NCBI GenBank assembly: GCA_050486545.1
Contig: JBJHDM010000015.1
Coordinates: 1-63,991 of the forward strand
Source of the DNA: DAOMNN01 sp050486545
GTDB taxonomy: Bacteria > Pseudomonadota > Gammaproteobacteria > Burkholderiales > Rhodocyclaceae
DNA: 63,991 bases
Direction: 5' to 3'
Made by a program: the position numbers and the translations under genes. The stretch's first letter is position 1. Each line of letters starts with the position of its first letter. The notes under the pieces were generated by a model. The model worked only from the letters and a program-made list of their open reading frames with translations. It made no database searches and had not been told where the DNA came from. Positions 16,834 to 25,932 of the stretch are shown piece by piece.

Positions 16834-17772
16834 TCAAGCTTTCCCGGACAAGGCCTGAAGCGCCTCGGGGAGCGCCACCAGCAAGACGACGGCGAGCCAG
16901 AGCCACAGGCCGCGGCGTACGAGCGCGATCGCACCGTGTATGGCCGCTGCGTCGGCGCGCCTTCCACGGCCCAGGCGCGGGCGGGTCTCGGTCTCGCCGC
17001 GATAGCTTGCCGTGCCGCCCAGTTCGACTCCCAGCGCCCCGGCGCCTGCGGCCATGACCGGGCCCGCGTTCGGGCTGCTCCATGCCGCGGCCTGGGTGCG
17101 CCAGCACGACCAGGCGTTGCGGGTGTTCCCGAGCACGGCGTAAGTGAGTGCGCACAGGCGTGCGGGAAGCCAGTTCAGCACATCGTCGATCCGTGCGGCC
17201 GCCCAGCCGAACTGCAGGTAGCGTGGGGTGCGGTATCCCCACATGGCGTCGAGGGTGTTCGCCAGGCGAAACAGCAGCGCTCCGGGTCCGCCAAGCAAAC
17301 AGAACCACAGCAGGGTCCCGAAACTTGCGTCGTTGCCGTTCTCCAGCACCGATTCGGTCGCCGCCCGTGCGATGCCTTCCGCGTCCAGTTCGCCCGTGTC
17401 GCGGCTGACGATGCGGGCGACTTGCGTGCGCGCGGTTTCCAGGTCGCCCGCTTGCAGAGGCTGGGCAATGGCTTCGGCGTGCTCGATCAGGCTGCGGGTG
17501 CCGAGTGCGAGGTAGAGCAGTCCGACGTCGACAACCCAGTGGGCCGACGGATGAACGTCCCGTATCCAGGTCGCGAACAGGACGATCGGCGCTACGGCCA
17601 GGATCCAGGCGACCAGTCCGGCGACACGAACGTCCGGGAGTTGGCGCCGCGTAAGTGCCTCCAGCCTCTCGGCCCAGTGTCCGAATCCGACCAAGGGGTG
17701 GAAACGGCGGAGTTCGCCGAAGAGCCGGTCGGCCAGGAGGGCGAGGACGAGTTTCAGTGCCAGCGGGAGCAT
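16834..17772 (-). CDS. cbiB: Adenosylcobinamide-phosphate synthase
   Basis: This 312-residue inner-membrane enzyme attaches aminopropanol phosphate to adenosylcobyric acid. Family signatures are the N-terminal LLADRLFGELRRFHPLVGFG, the conserved SRDTGELDAEGIARAATESVLENGNDASFGTLLWF block, and NTLDAMWGYR. The ATG at 17772 starts directly before the first membrane helix; the frame extends upstream only into the divergent cobQ start region. Together with cobD and btuF it forms a tight minus-strand operon divergent from cobQ, with only 56 bases between. Called cobD in Pseudomonas nomenclature. Confidence 0.93.
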   Translation of the reverse strand: MLPLALKLVLALLADRLFGELRRFHPLVGFGHWAERLEALTRRQLPDVRVAGLVAWILAVAPIVLFATWIRDVHPSAHWVVDVGLLYLALGTRSLIEHAEAIAQPLQAGDLETARTQVARIVSRDTGELDAEGIARAATESVLENGNDASFGTLLWFCLLGGPGALLFRLANTLDAMWGYRTPRYLQFGWAAARIDDVLNWLPARLCALTYAVLGNTRNAWSCWRTQAAAWSSPNAGPVMAAGAGALGVELGGTASYRGETETRPRLGRGRRADAAAIHGAIALVRRGLWLWLAVVLLVALPEALQALSGKA

Positions 17773-17828
17773 GCGCGCGGGGGTTTCGGCGATAATGCCG
17801 GGCTCTGGAAAGAACGGGATTCTACGCG

Positions 17829-19295
17829 ATGCGCCGTACGCCCGCCCTGATGGTTCAGGGGACCACCTCCGATTCCGGCAAGAGCACCCTGGTTGCGGGC
17901 CTTGCCAGGGTCCTCGCACGCCGCAACATCCGGGTGGCGCCGTTCAAGCCGCAGAACATGGCGTTGAACTCGGCCGTGACCATCGACGGCGGCGAGATCG
18001 GCCGGGCGCAGGCCCTGCAGGCACTGGCCGCCGGGGTCGAGCCGCAGACGGATTTCAACCCGGTCCTGCTCAAGCCATGCACCGACATCGGTGCGCAGGT
18101 GATCGTTCACGGACGCCCCGTCGCGAACCTGACCGCACGCCACTATCACGATTACAAGCCGATCGCGATGCGCGCCGTGATGGCGTCGTGGGAGCGGCTC
18201 ATGGAGCGCTACGACTGCGTGCTCGTCGAGGGGGCGGGCAGTCCGGCGGAGATCAACCTGCGCGATCGCGACATCGCCAACATGGGTTTCGCCGAGGCGG
18301 CCGATGTCCCCGTGATCCTGGTCGCCGACATCGACCGGGGAGGCGTGTTCGCCCACCTGGTCGGAACGCTGGAACTGCTTTCCCCTTCGGAGCAGGCGCG
18401 CGTCAAGGGTTTCGTGATCAACCGTTTCCGCGGCGACCTCGGTCTGCTGCAGTCCGGTCTGGACTGGCTCGAAGCCCGCACCGGGCGCCCCGTCCTGGGG
18501 GTTCTCCCGTACCTGCACGGGCTTTTTCTCGATGCGGAGGATGCGCTCGGGCAGGCGCTGGTCGACAAGGGGGAGATCCGGTTGCGCGTGATCGCCCCGG
18601 CGTTTCCGCGCATTTCGAACCATACCGACCTGGATGCGCTGCGCCTGCATCCGCAGATCGACTTTTGCTGGATCGGCCCCGGACAGCGGATTCCCGCTGC
18701 CGACCTGGTCGTGCTGCCCGGTTCGAAGAGCGTCCAGGCCGACCTGGCCTGGTTGCGTGCGCAGGGATGGGAGGGTGCGCTCCAGCGTCATCTGCGTTAT
18801 GGCGGAAAAATCGTCGGGATCTGCGGGGGATTCCAGATGCTCGGCCGGAACATCCACGACCCGCTCGGCATCGAGGGCCCGCCGTCGGCCAGTGCCGGCC
18901 TCGGCTGGCTGGACCTGGAAACCGCGCTCGAACCCGACAAGCGGCTTCAGAATGTCACCGGCCGCTTGCTCCTGGGGGAAGGGGGCGACGTGCGTGGTTA
19001 CGAGATCCACATGGGCCGCAGCCGGGGGCCGGCGCTCGAGCACCCGATGATCCGCCTCGACAGCGGTGCTGCAGACGGGGCCGTGTCACCGGACGGGCAG
19101 GTGTGCGGGACCTATGTGCACGGCCTGTTCGACGACCCGGCCGCACAGGCTGCGTTGCTGCGATGGGCCGGTGCGCATGGAGCCGAAGGCGTGGATCTCG
19201 ACGCACGTCGGCAGGCCGACCTCGAACGCCTGGCCGATGCGGTCGAAACGCACCTCGACTGGGCGAAGCTCGATCGGATTCTCAACGGCCGGTAA
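17829..19295 (+). CDS. cobQ: Adenosylcobyric acid synthase (glutamine-hydrolysing)
   Basis: This 488-residue enzyme amidates four carboxylates of adenosylcobyrinic acid diamide using ATP and glutamine. The N-terminal dethiobiotin-synthetase-like domain has the P-loop GTTSDSGKST and KPQNMALNSAVT. The C-terminal type I glutaminase-like domain has its nucleophile at C332 in GICGGFQMLG and a late histidine in VHGLFDDP. It is divergent from cbiB and ends overlapping the convergent enoyl-CoA hydratase-like gene by 14 bases. Enzymes for earlier ring building are not in the window, so the host either encodes them elsewhere or salvages corrinoids. Confidence 0.95.
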   Translation: MRRTPALMVQGTTSDSGKSTLVAGLARVLARRNIRVAPFKPQNMALNSAVTIDGGEIGRAQALQALAAGVEPQTDFNPVLLKPCTDIGAQVIVHGRPVANLTARHYHDYKPIAMRAVMASWERLMERYDCVLVEGAGSPAEINLRDRDIANMGFAEAADVPVILVADIDRGGVFAHLVGTLELLSPSEQARVKGFVINRFRGDLGLLQSGLDWLEARTGRPVLGVLPYLHGLFLDAEDALGQALVDKGEIRLRVIAPAFPRISNHTDLDALRLHPQIDFCWIGPGQRIPAADLVVLPGSKSVQADLAWLRAQGWEGALQRHLRYGGKIVGICGGFQMLGRNIHDPLGIEGPPSASAGLGWLDLETALEPDKRLQNVTGRLLLGEGGDVRGYEIHMGRSRGPALEHPMIRLDSGAADGAVSPDGQVCGTYVHGLFDDPAAQAALLRWAGAHGAEGVDLDARRQADLERLADAVETHLDWAKLDRILNGR

Positions 19296-20082
19296 AGCGC
19301 GGCGGGCGCTTGGCCGAGAATGCGGCCAGCCCTTCGGCGTAGTCATTCGTGGCGAGAAAATCGAAGGCGGTGCGTTTTTCCGCGTCGGTGAGGGGAATGC
19401 CCGTGGTCAGGCGCCGGACCCAGTGCTTGTGGGCCCGGGCGACCAGCGGGGCGCCAGCGGCGATGCGGGTGGCACAGTCGCGGGCTTCGTCGAGGACGGA
19501 GGCGTCGTCGACGACGCGGCTCAGCAGGCCTTTCCGGAGGGCTTCGTCGGCGGGAAGGATGCGCCCTTCGAGCAGGATCTCGAGCAGGACCGCGGGGCCG
19601 ACCAGGCCGAGCAGGCCGGCCATCTCGCCTGGATACATCGAGAATCCGAGGCGATTGATGGGCGCGCCGAAGCGGGCCGAAGTGCCGGCGATGCGCAGGT
19701 CGCAGCAACCGGCGATCTCCAGGCCGCCTCCGATGCAGGCGCCGCGGATTGCGGCCACGGTGGGGATCGCGCAGTTACGGATCGCATCGAGCGCACGGGC
19801 CACCCGTTCCTCGTGATAATGCATGGCATCGTCGACGGTCGCCCGCACCGTACGGAACTCCTCGATGTCGCCGCCCGCGGCGAAGGCCTTGTCGCCGTCC
19901 CCGGTCAGAATGACGCAGCGCAAGTTCGGGTCGTCTGCGATGCCCGTCATGGCCTGATGCAGTTCCCGCCACATCGTCGCGTTGATCGCATTGAGTTTGG
20001 CCGGATTCGAAAGCGTGAGCGTGGCGATGTTGCCATCGGTTTCGATGCGGACCGTTCCGGCAGCGGGTGAAGCGGGCGTCAC
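19282..20082 (-). CDS. Enoyl-CoA hydratase/isomerase family protein
   Basis: This 266-residue crotonase-fold protein has the oxyanion-hole segments FAAGGDIEEF (about 67-76) and the GACIGGGLEIAG loop with E122, which matches the first catalytic glutamate of hydratases. At the position of the second catalytic glutamate (the FGxPE motif) the sequence reads FGAPI, so I142 replaces it. Plain enoyl-CoA hydration is therefore unlikely. Methylmalonyl-CoA decarboxylase, isomerase or thioester chemistry are alternatives; the ending AEGLAAFSAKRPPRFTG is typical of the wider family. It shares a four-base overlap with the gntR gene before it, so it is autoregulated with it, beside the methylmalonyl-CoA mutase gene. 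Confidence 0.8.
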   Translation of the reverse strand: MTPASPAAGTVRIETDGNIATLTLSNPAKLNAINATMWRELHQAMTGIADDPNLRCVILTGDGDKAFAAGGDIEEFRTVRATVDDAMHYHEERVARALDAIRNCAIPTVAAIRGACIGGGLEIAGCCDLRIAGTSARFGAPINRLGFSMYPGEMAGLLGLVGPAVLLEILLEGRILPADEALRKGLLSRVVDDASVLDEARDCATRIAAGAPLVARAHKHWVRRLTTGIPLTDAEKRTAFDFLATNDYAEGLAAFSAKRPPRFTGR

Positions 20083-20765
20083 TCGGCCTTCTCCTCGGCG
20101 GCGGCATTGCGCGAGCGTGCGATGCGGGCGAGGGCGGCGCGCCCGCTGAGAATGTGCTCGCGCATGCGCGCTTCGGCCGCTTCCGGATCGCGTGCCCGGA
20201 GTGCGCCGAGAATCGCGCGGTGCTCGGCCAGCGACTGCTCCAGCCGGCCCTCGCTGAACAGCGAGTGATGACGCGAGAGCTTGATCACCTTGCGCAAGTC
20301 CTCGATCACGTGCAGCAGCCAGTGGTTGTCGGAGATCTCCTGGAGCGTGCGATGGAATGCCTGGTTGGCCTCGAAGAAGCCGTTGATGTCACTGTTGCGG
20401 GCGGCATCCTCGAGGCGGGCATGGATCGCCGTGAGCGACTCCAGGTCGGGCGCGCGCGCCAGCTCCGCGGTCTTGCGGGCGCATTGCCCCTCGAGCAGCG
20501 CCATGATGTCGAAGATCTCGTCCAGGTCCCGTTCGGAGATCTCGGTGACGTAGCATCCGCGGCGCGGTTTCAGGGTCACGAGCCCTTCCGATGCGAGGAC
20601 CTTGAGGGCTTCGCGCAACGGCGTACGGGAGATGCCGTACTGGTCGGCCAATGCCTGTTCGTCGACCCAGGTCCCGGGTTTCAGCTCGTGCGAGAATATG
20701 CGTTGCCGCAGTCGTTCGGCGACTTCCTGATAGAGCGCGAGCGGTGCGATTCTGGACGGATTCAT
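20079..20765 (-). CDS. GntR family transcriptional regulator, FadR/FCD subfamily
   Basis: This 228-residue repressor-type regulator has an N-terminal winged helix (LYQEVAERLRQRIFSHELKPG, then GISRTPLREALKVLASEGLV) and a C-terminal FCD effector domain with metal-ligand-type residues (D, H in EANQAFHRTL, H in LAEHRAIL). FCD regulators bind carboxylic acids or acyl-CoAs. ATG 20765 was chosen because the winged helix starts right after it; an ATG at 20834 would lie within a few bases of the predicted transcript start. It is divergent from the methylmalonyl-CoA mutase operon, and its probable operator is the palindrome at 20832-20841, repeated at the epimerase gene. Candidate controller of the propionyl-CoA module. 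Confidence 0.88.
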   Translation of the reverse strand: MNPSRIAPLALYQEVAERLRQRIFSHELKPGTWVDEQALADQYGISRTPLREALKVLASEGLVTLKPRRGCYVTEISERDLDEIFDIMALLEGQCARKTAELARAPDLESLTAIHARLEDAARNSDINGFFEANQAFHRTLQEISDNHWLLHVIEDLRKVIKLSRHHSLFSEGRLEQSLAEHRAILGALRARDPEAAEARMREHILSGRAALARIARSRNAAAEEKAE

Positions 20766-20824
20766 GGCCTTGGCGGTATTTCCGGGGTTGTGGTTCAGAC
20801 GACAGGTTCGGGCATCGGCACGAG

Positions 20825-20875
20825 TTGCATTCATAATTATGGATAAAGTATTATTCGGACAGGTATCCAAGTCAA
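20825..20875. promoter_or_regulatory. Divergent gntR/mcm promoters with palindromic operator
   Basis: On the minus strand, TTGACT (complement of 20870-20875) and TAATAC (complement of 20848-20853) with a 16-base spacer form a good promoter for gntR, starting near 20841. On the plus strand, TTGCAT (20825-20830) and TATTAT (20849-20854), 18 bases apart, could drive mcm. The perfect palindrome CATAATTATG (20832-20841) lies inside the plus-strand spacer and on the minus-strand start, where a bound repressor would block both. The 14-base ATTCATAATTATGG (20829-20842) recurs exactly at 30216-30229. Confidence 0.65.
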
Positions 20876-20955
20876 CTTCCCGCACGCGCAGCGACACGGG
20901 AGACTCCGTCAGGGAGCAAGGGAGAGGGAGTCGCCGCGCATCCGGGGGCGTCGAC

Positions 20956-20985
20956 GGTCACTCGCAACGACGGTTGCGAGTGACC
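20956..20985 (+). other. Strong hairpin in mcm leader region
   Basis: A perfect 13-base stem (20956-20968 with 20973-20985) closed by GACG lies between the predicted mcm promoter and the gene. A partial third arm, GCGAGTGATTCA, follows at 20995-21006. There is no T-run, so attenuation is not obvious; RNA stability or a protein-binding dyad in DNA are alternatives. Confidence 0.5.
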
Positions 20986-21047
20986 GGTTCGTCGCGAGTG
21001 ATTCATGCCCCGAAGACGCCGGTGCTGCTGGCCGTTGTTCTAGGGTA

Positions 21048-21066
21048 GTCCCGGCCTGGCCGGGAC
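21048..21066 (+). other. Second GC-rich hairpin in mcm leader
   Basis: GTCCCGGCC and GGCCGGGAC flank a single T, forming a compact stem about 65 bases before the mcm start codon. Apart from the promoter, operator and the two hairpins, nothing else is recognisable in 20876-21130. Confidence 0.45.
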
Positions 21067-21130
21067 ATGCGCCAGGTCGAATATCGTGAGGCCGCAGCGG
21101 GCGGCCATTCTTGATTCTGTGAGGTTTGTC

Positions 21131-23296
21131 ATGTCGAAATCGGACTACCCGGTCTGCCCCGAAACCGATCTGGAAGCCTGGACGAAAGCGGCCGCCAGGC
21201 ATGCGCCGGGGGGCGATCCGGACAATCTGACATGGCGTACGCCGGAGGGCCTGGCGGTCAAGCCGCTCTATACCGCCGCCGACGTGGCCGATCTGCCGTA
21301 TGCCGACACCCTTCCCGGGTTCGAGCCCTTCGTGCGGGGGCCGCAGCCCACGATGTACGCGGTCAAGCCGTGGACGATTCGCCAGTACGCCGGCTTTTCC
21401 ACCGCCGAAGCTTCCAATGCCTTCTACCGCAAGGCCCTGGCCGCGGGCGGCCAGGGCGTGTCGGTTGCCTTCGATCTGGCCACCCACCGCGGCTACGATT
21501 CGGACAACCCGCGCGTCGTCGGCGATGTCGGCAAGGCCGGGGTGGCGATCGACTCGGTCGAGGACATGAAGATCCTGTTCGACGGCATCCCGCTCGACAG
21601 GGTCTCGGTGTCGATGACGATGAACGGGGCGGTGCTGCCGATCCTGGCCGGCTACATCGTCGCTGCCGAAGAGCAGGGCGTGAGCGCGGAGAAGCTTTCC
21701 GGGACCATCCAGAACGACATCCTCAAGGAGTTCATGGTCCGCAACACTTATATCTATCCGCCCGAGCCGTCGATGCGGATCATCGCCGACATCTTCCAGT
21801 ACACCGCGGCAAACATGCCGAAGTTCAACTCGATCTCGATCTCCGGCTACCACATCCAGGAGGCGGGCGCGAACCAGGCGATCGAACTGGCGTTCACGCT
21901 CGCCGACGGGATGGAGTACGTGCGTACGGGCCTCAAGGCGGGAATGGACGTGGATACCTTCGCCGGGCGCCTGTCCTTCTTCTGGGCGATCGGGATGAAC
22001 TTCTACCTCGAGATCGCCAAGATGCGCGCGGCCCGCCTGCTGTGGTGGCGCATCATGAAGCAGTTCGGGCCGAAGAACCCGAAGTCGATGATGCTGCGCA
22101 CACACTGCCAGACCTCGGGCTGGTCGCTGACCGAGCAGGATCCTTACAACAACGTCGTGCGTACGACGATCGAGGCGATGGCCGCCGTGTTCGGCGGCAC
22201 CCAGTCGCTGCACACCAACGCGCTGGATGAAGCGATCGCGTTGCCGACCGAGTTCTCGGCGCGGATCGCGCGCAACACCCAGATCATCATTCAGGAAGAG
22301 ACCCACATCTGCAACGTCGTCGATCCCTGGGCGGGTTCCTACATGATGGAGCGGCTCACCCAGGACATGGCCGACAAGGCCTGGGCCCTGATCGAGGAGA
22401 TCGAGGCGATGGGCGGCATGACCAGGGCGGTCGAGTCCGGCTGGGCCAAGATGAAGGTCGAGGAATGCGCGGCCGACAAGCAGGCGCGCATCGATTCGGG
22501 CAAGGACGTCATCGTCGGCGTAAACAAGTACCGGCTCGACAAGGAAGACCCGATCGAGATTCTCGACATCGACAACCACGCGGTGCGCGAAGCGCAGGTC
22601 GCCCGCCTCGACCGGATCCGCGCAACCCGCGATGCGGCGGCGGTCGCGGCCGCGCTGGCCGCGTTGACCGCCTGCGCGGAGTCCGGCAAGGGCAACCTGC
22701 TCGATCTGGCCGTCCAGGCGGTTCGCGTACGCGCGACCGTGGGAGAGGTCTCCGACGCGCTCGAGAAGGTCTGGGGACGTTACCGTGCCAACCCGCAAGC
22801 CGTATCCGGCGTATACGAGGCCGTCGTGGAAAACGATGAAGACTGGAAGGCCCTCAAGGCCGACATCGAGGCCTTCGTGGCCGAAGAGGGGCGCCGCCCG
22901 CGCGTGATGATCGCCAAGCTCGGCCAGGACGGGCACGACCGGGGGGCGAAGGTCGTCGCCTCGGCCTTTGCCGACCTGGGATTCGACATCGACATCGGCC
23001 CGCTTTTCCAGACGCCCGAGGAGGCGGCGCGGCACGCCGTCGAGAACGACGTCCATGCGGTGGGCTGCTCGAGCCTCGCGGCCGGGCACAAGACGCTGGT
23101 ACCGGCCGTCATCGAAGGACTCAAGGCGCTGGGCGCCGACGACATCATCGTCTTCGTCGGCGGCGTGATTCCGGCGCAGGACTACGAGGCGTTGCGGCAG
23201 GCGGGAGCCAAGGGCATCTTCGGTCCCGGCACCCCGATTCAGAAGGCAGCGCGTGAAGTGCTTCGGCAGATCCGCGCCGCACGCGCACGCGGCTGA
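21131..23296 (+). CDS. scpA: Methylmalonyl-CoA mutase, adenosylcobalamin-dependent
   Basis: This 721-residue enzyme converts (R)-methylmalonyl-CoA to succinyl-CoA by radical carbon-skeleton rearrangement. The catalytic barrel (about 40-560) keeps the substrate-specific residues Y76 (TMYAVKPW) and R204 (EFMVRNTYIYPP), which in known mutases contact the methylmalonyl carboxylate. The C-terminal B12 domain has KLGQDGHDRGAKV with H602 as lower cobalt ligand, then the GGVIPAQDY strand. GAGG seven bases before ATG 21131 fixes the start. It leads the operon mcm-meaB-pccB-pccA, which completes propionyl-CoA conversion together with the epimerase at 29706-30185. Length fits the homodimeric type. Confidence 0.96.
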   Translation: MSKSDYPVCPETDLEAWTKAAARHAPGGDPDNLTWRTPEGLAVKPLYTAADVADLPYADTLPGFEPFVRGPQPTMYAVKPWTIRQYAGFSTAEASNAFYRKALAAGGQGVSVAFDLATHRGYDSDNPRVVGDVGKAGVAIDSVEDMKILFDGIPLDRVSVSMTMNGAVLPILAGYIVAAEEQGVSAEKLSGTIQNDILKEFMVRNTYIYPPEPSMRIIADIFQYTAANMPKFNSISISGYHIQEAGANQAIELAFTLADGMEYVRTGLKAGMDVDTFAGRLSFFWAIGMNFYLEIAKMRAARLLWWRIMKQFGPKNPKSMMLRTHCQTSGWSLTEQDPYNNVVRTTIEAMAAVFGGTQSLHTNALDEAIALPTEFSARIARNTQIIIQEETHICNVVDPWAGSYMMERLTQDMADKAWALIEEIEAMGGMTRAVESGWAKMKVEECAADKQARIDSGKDVIVGVNKYRLDKEDPIEILDIDNHAVREAQVARLDRIRATRDAAAVAAALAALTACAESGKGNLLDLAVQAVRVRATVGEVSDALEKVWGRYRANPQAVSGVYEAVVENDEDWKALKADIEAFVAEEGRRPRVMIAKLGQDGHDRGAKVVASAFADLGFDIDIGPLFQTPEEAARHAVENDVHAVGCSSLAAGHKTLVPAVIEGLKALGADDIIVFVGGVIPAQDYEALRQAGAKGIFGPGTPIQKAAREVLRQIRAARARG

Positions 23297-23330
23297 GTCG
23301 CCGACTGCCTTCGCAACGAATCCGGTGCCG

Positions 23331-24326
23331 ATGGACATGTCCGACCGCCTCCCGAACGAATCCGTCTGCCGCGACCTGGCCGAAGGCGTGCGCGCCGGCA
23401 AGCTGCGGCCGCTCGCGAAGACGATCACGCTGATCGAGTCGACCCGCGCGGACCACCAGGCGCAGGCACGGAGCGTCGTCGAAGCGCTGCTTCCGGATAC
23501 CGGCAAGGCCATGCGGGTCGGCATTTCGGGGGTTCCCGGGGTTGGCAAGTCCACCTTCATCGAAGCGCTGGGCCTGTATCTGATCGAACAGGGCCATCGC
23601 GTTGCCGTGCTTGCGGTCGACCCCTCCTCGTCGGTCAGCGGCGGTTCGATCCTCGGCGACAAGACGCGCATGGAAGGGCTCGCGCAGCGTCCCGAGGCCT
23701 TCATCCGGCCGAGCCCGTCGTCTGGGTCGCTTGGCGGCGTGGCCGAGAAGACCCGCGAGACCATGCTGGCCTGCGAGGCGGCAGGGTTCGACGTGATCAT
23801 CGTCGAGACCGTCGGGGTCGGCCAGTCCGAGACCGCGGTGGCGGGCATGACCGACATCTTCTGTTTGCTGCAGCTGCCCAATGCCGGCGACGACCTGCAG
23901 GCGATCAAGAAGGGGATCATGGAGATCGCCGACCTGATCGTCATCAACAAGGCCGACATCGATCCGGCCGCCGCGATGCGGGCGAAATCGCAGATGAAGA
24001 CCGCGCTGCACATGTTGCGCCCGGCCAGTCCGAACTGGTCGCCACCGGTGCTGACGATGTCGGCGCTGAAAAAGGAAGGCGTGGCCGGGTTCTGGGAAGC
24101 CGTGTGCGCGTATCGGGACACGATGCGGCAAACAGGGGAGTTCGAGGCCAAACGCAGACGCCAGGCGCTGGCCTGGATGTGGGAACTGATCGATGCCGGC
24201 CTGCGGCATCGCTTCCGCAACGACCCGCAGGTCAAGGCGGCGTTGCCGCAGCTGCAGGCCGCGGTCGAGGATGGAACGACCACCCCGGCGGTCGCGGCCG
24301 GGCAGCTTCTGGGCTATCTAAAGTAA
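23331..24326 (+). CDS. meaB: Methylmalonyl-CoA mutase-associated GTPase MeaB
   Basis: This 331-residue G3E-family P-loop GTPase protects the mutase from inactivation and gates adenosylcobalamin loading. P-loop GVPGVGKST, switch-region DPSSSVSGGSILGDKTRM, ETVGVGQSE and the base-specificity motif NKADID are all present. The C-terminal helical dimerisation arm is intact. The ATG at 23331 was chosen because it gives the usual MeaB length; ATG 23337 is equally possible and neither has a clear ribosome binding site, so translation may depend on the mutase gene ending 34 bases earlier. Also called ArgK/YgfD in older annotations. Confidence 0.93.
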   Translation: MDMSDRLPNESVCRDLAEGVRAGKLRPLAKTITLIESTRADHQAQARSVVEALLPDTGKAMRVGISGVPGVGKSTFIEALGLYLIEQGHRVAVLAVDPSSSVSGGSILGDKTRMEGLAQRPEAFIRPSPSSGSLGGVAEKTRETMLACEAAGFDVIIVETVGVGQSETAVAGMTDIFCLLQLPNAGDDLQAIKKGIMEIADLIVINKADIDPAAAMRAKSQMKTALHMLRPASPNWSPPVLTMSALKKEGVAGFWEAVCAYRDTMRQTGEFEAKRRRQALAWMWELIDAGLRHRFRNDPQVKAALPQLQAAVEDGTTTPAVAAGQLLGYLK

Positions 24327-24377
24327 GGGAGGGCGCCGCGCGCCTTGCAAGAACGGAGTTTTCGAGGGAGAGCATTC

Positions 24378-25910
<1,533 letters not shown>

Positions 25911-25932
25911 GTGCCGGGGAGGAAATCCGAAT

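Noticed and set aside
20909..24283. Very long open frame on the minus strand across mcm and meaB (over 1100 codons), with similar antisense frames over icmF and the liv genes
   Set aside because: The plus-strand products have all family motifs. The antisense frames lack recognisable domains and ribosome binding sites and follow from GC-rich codon third positions.
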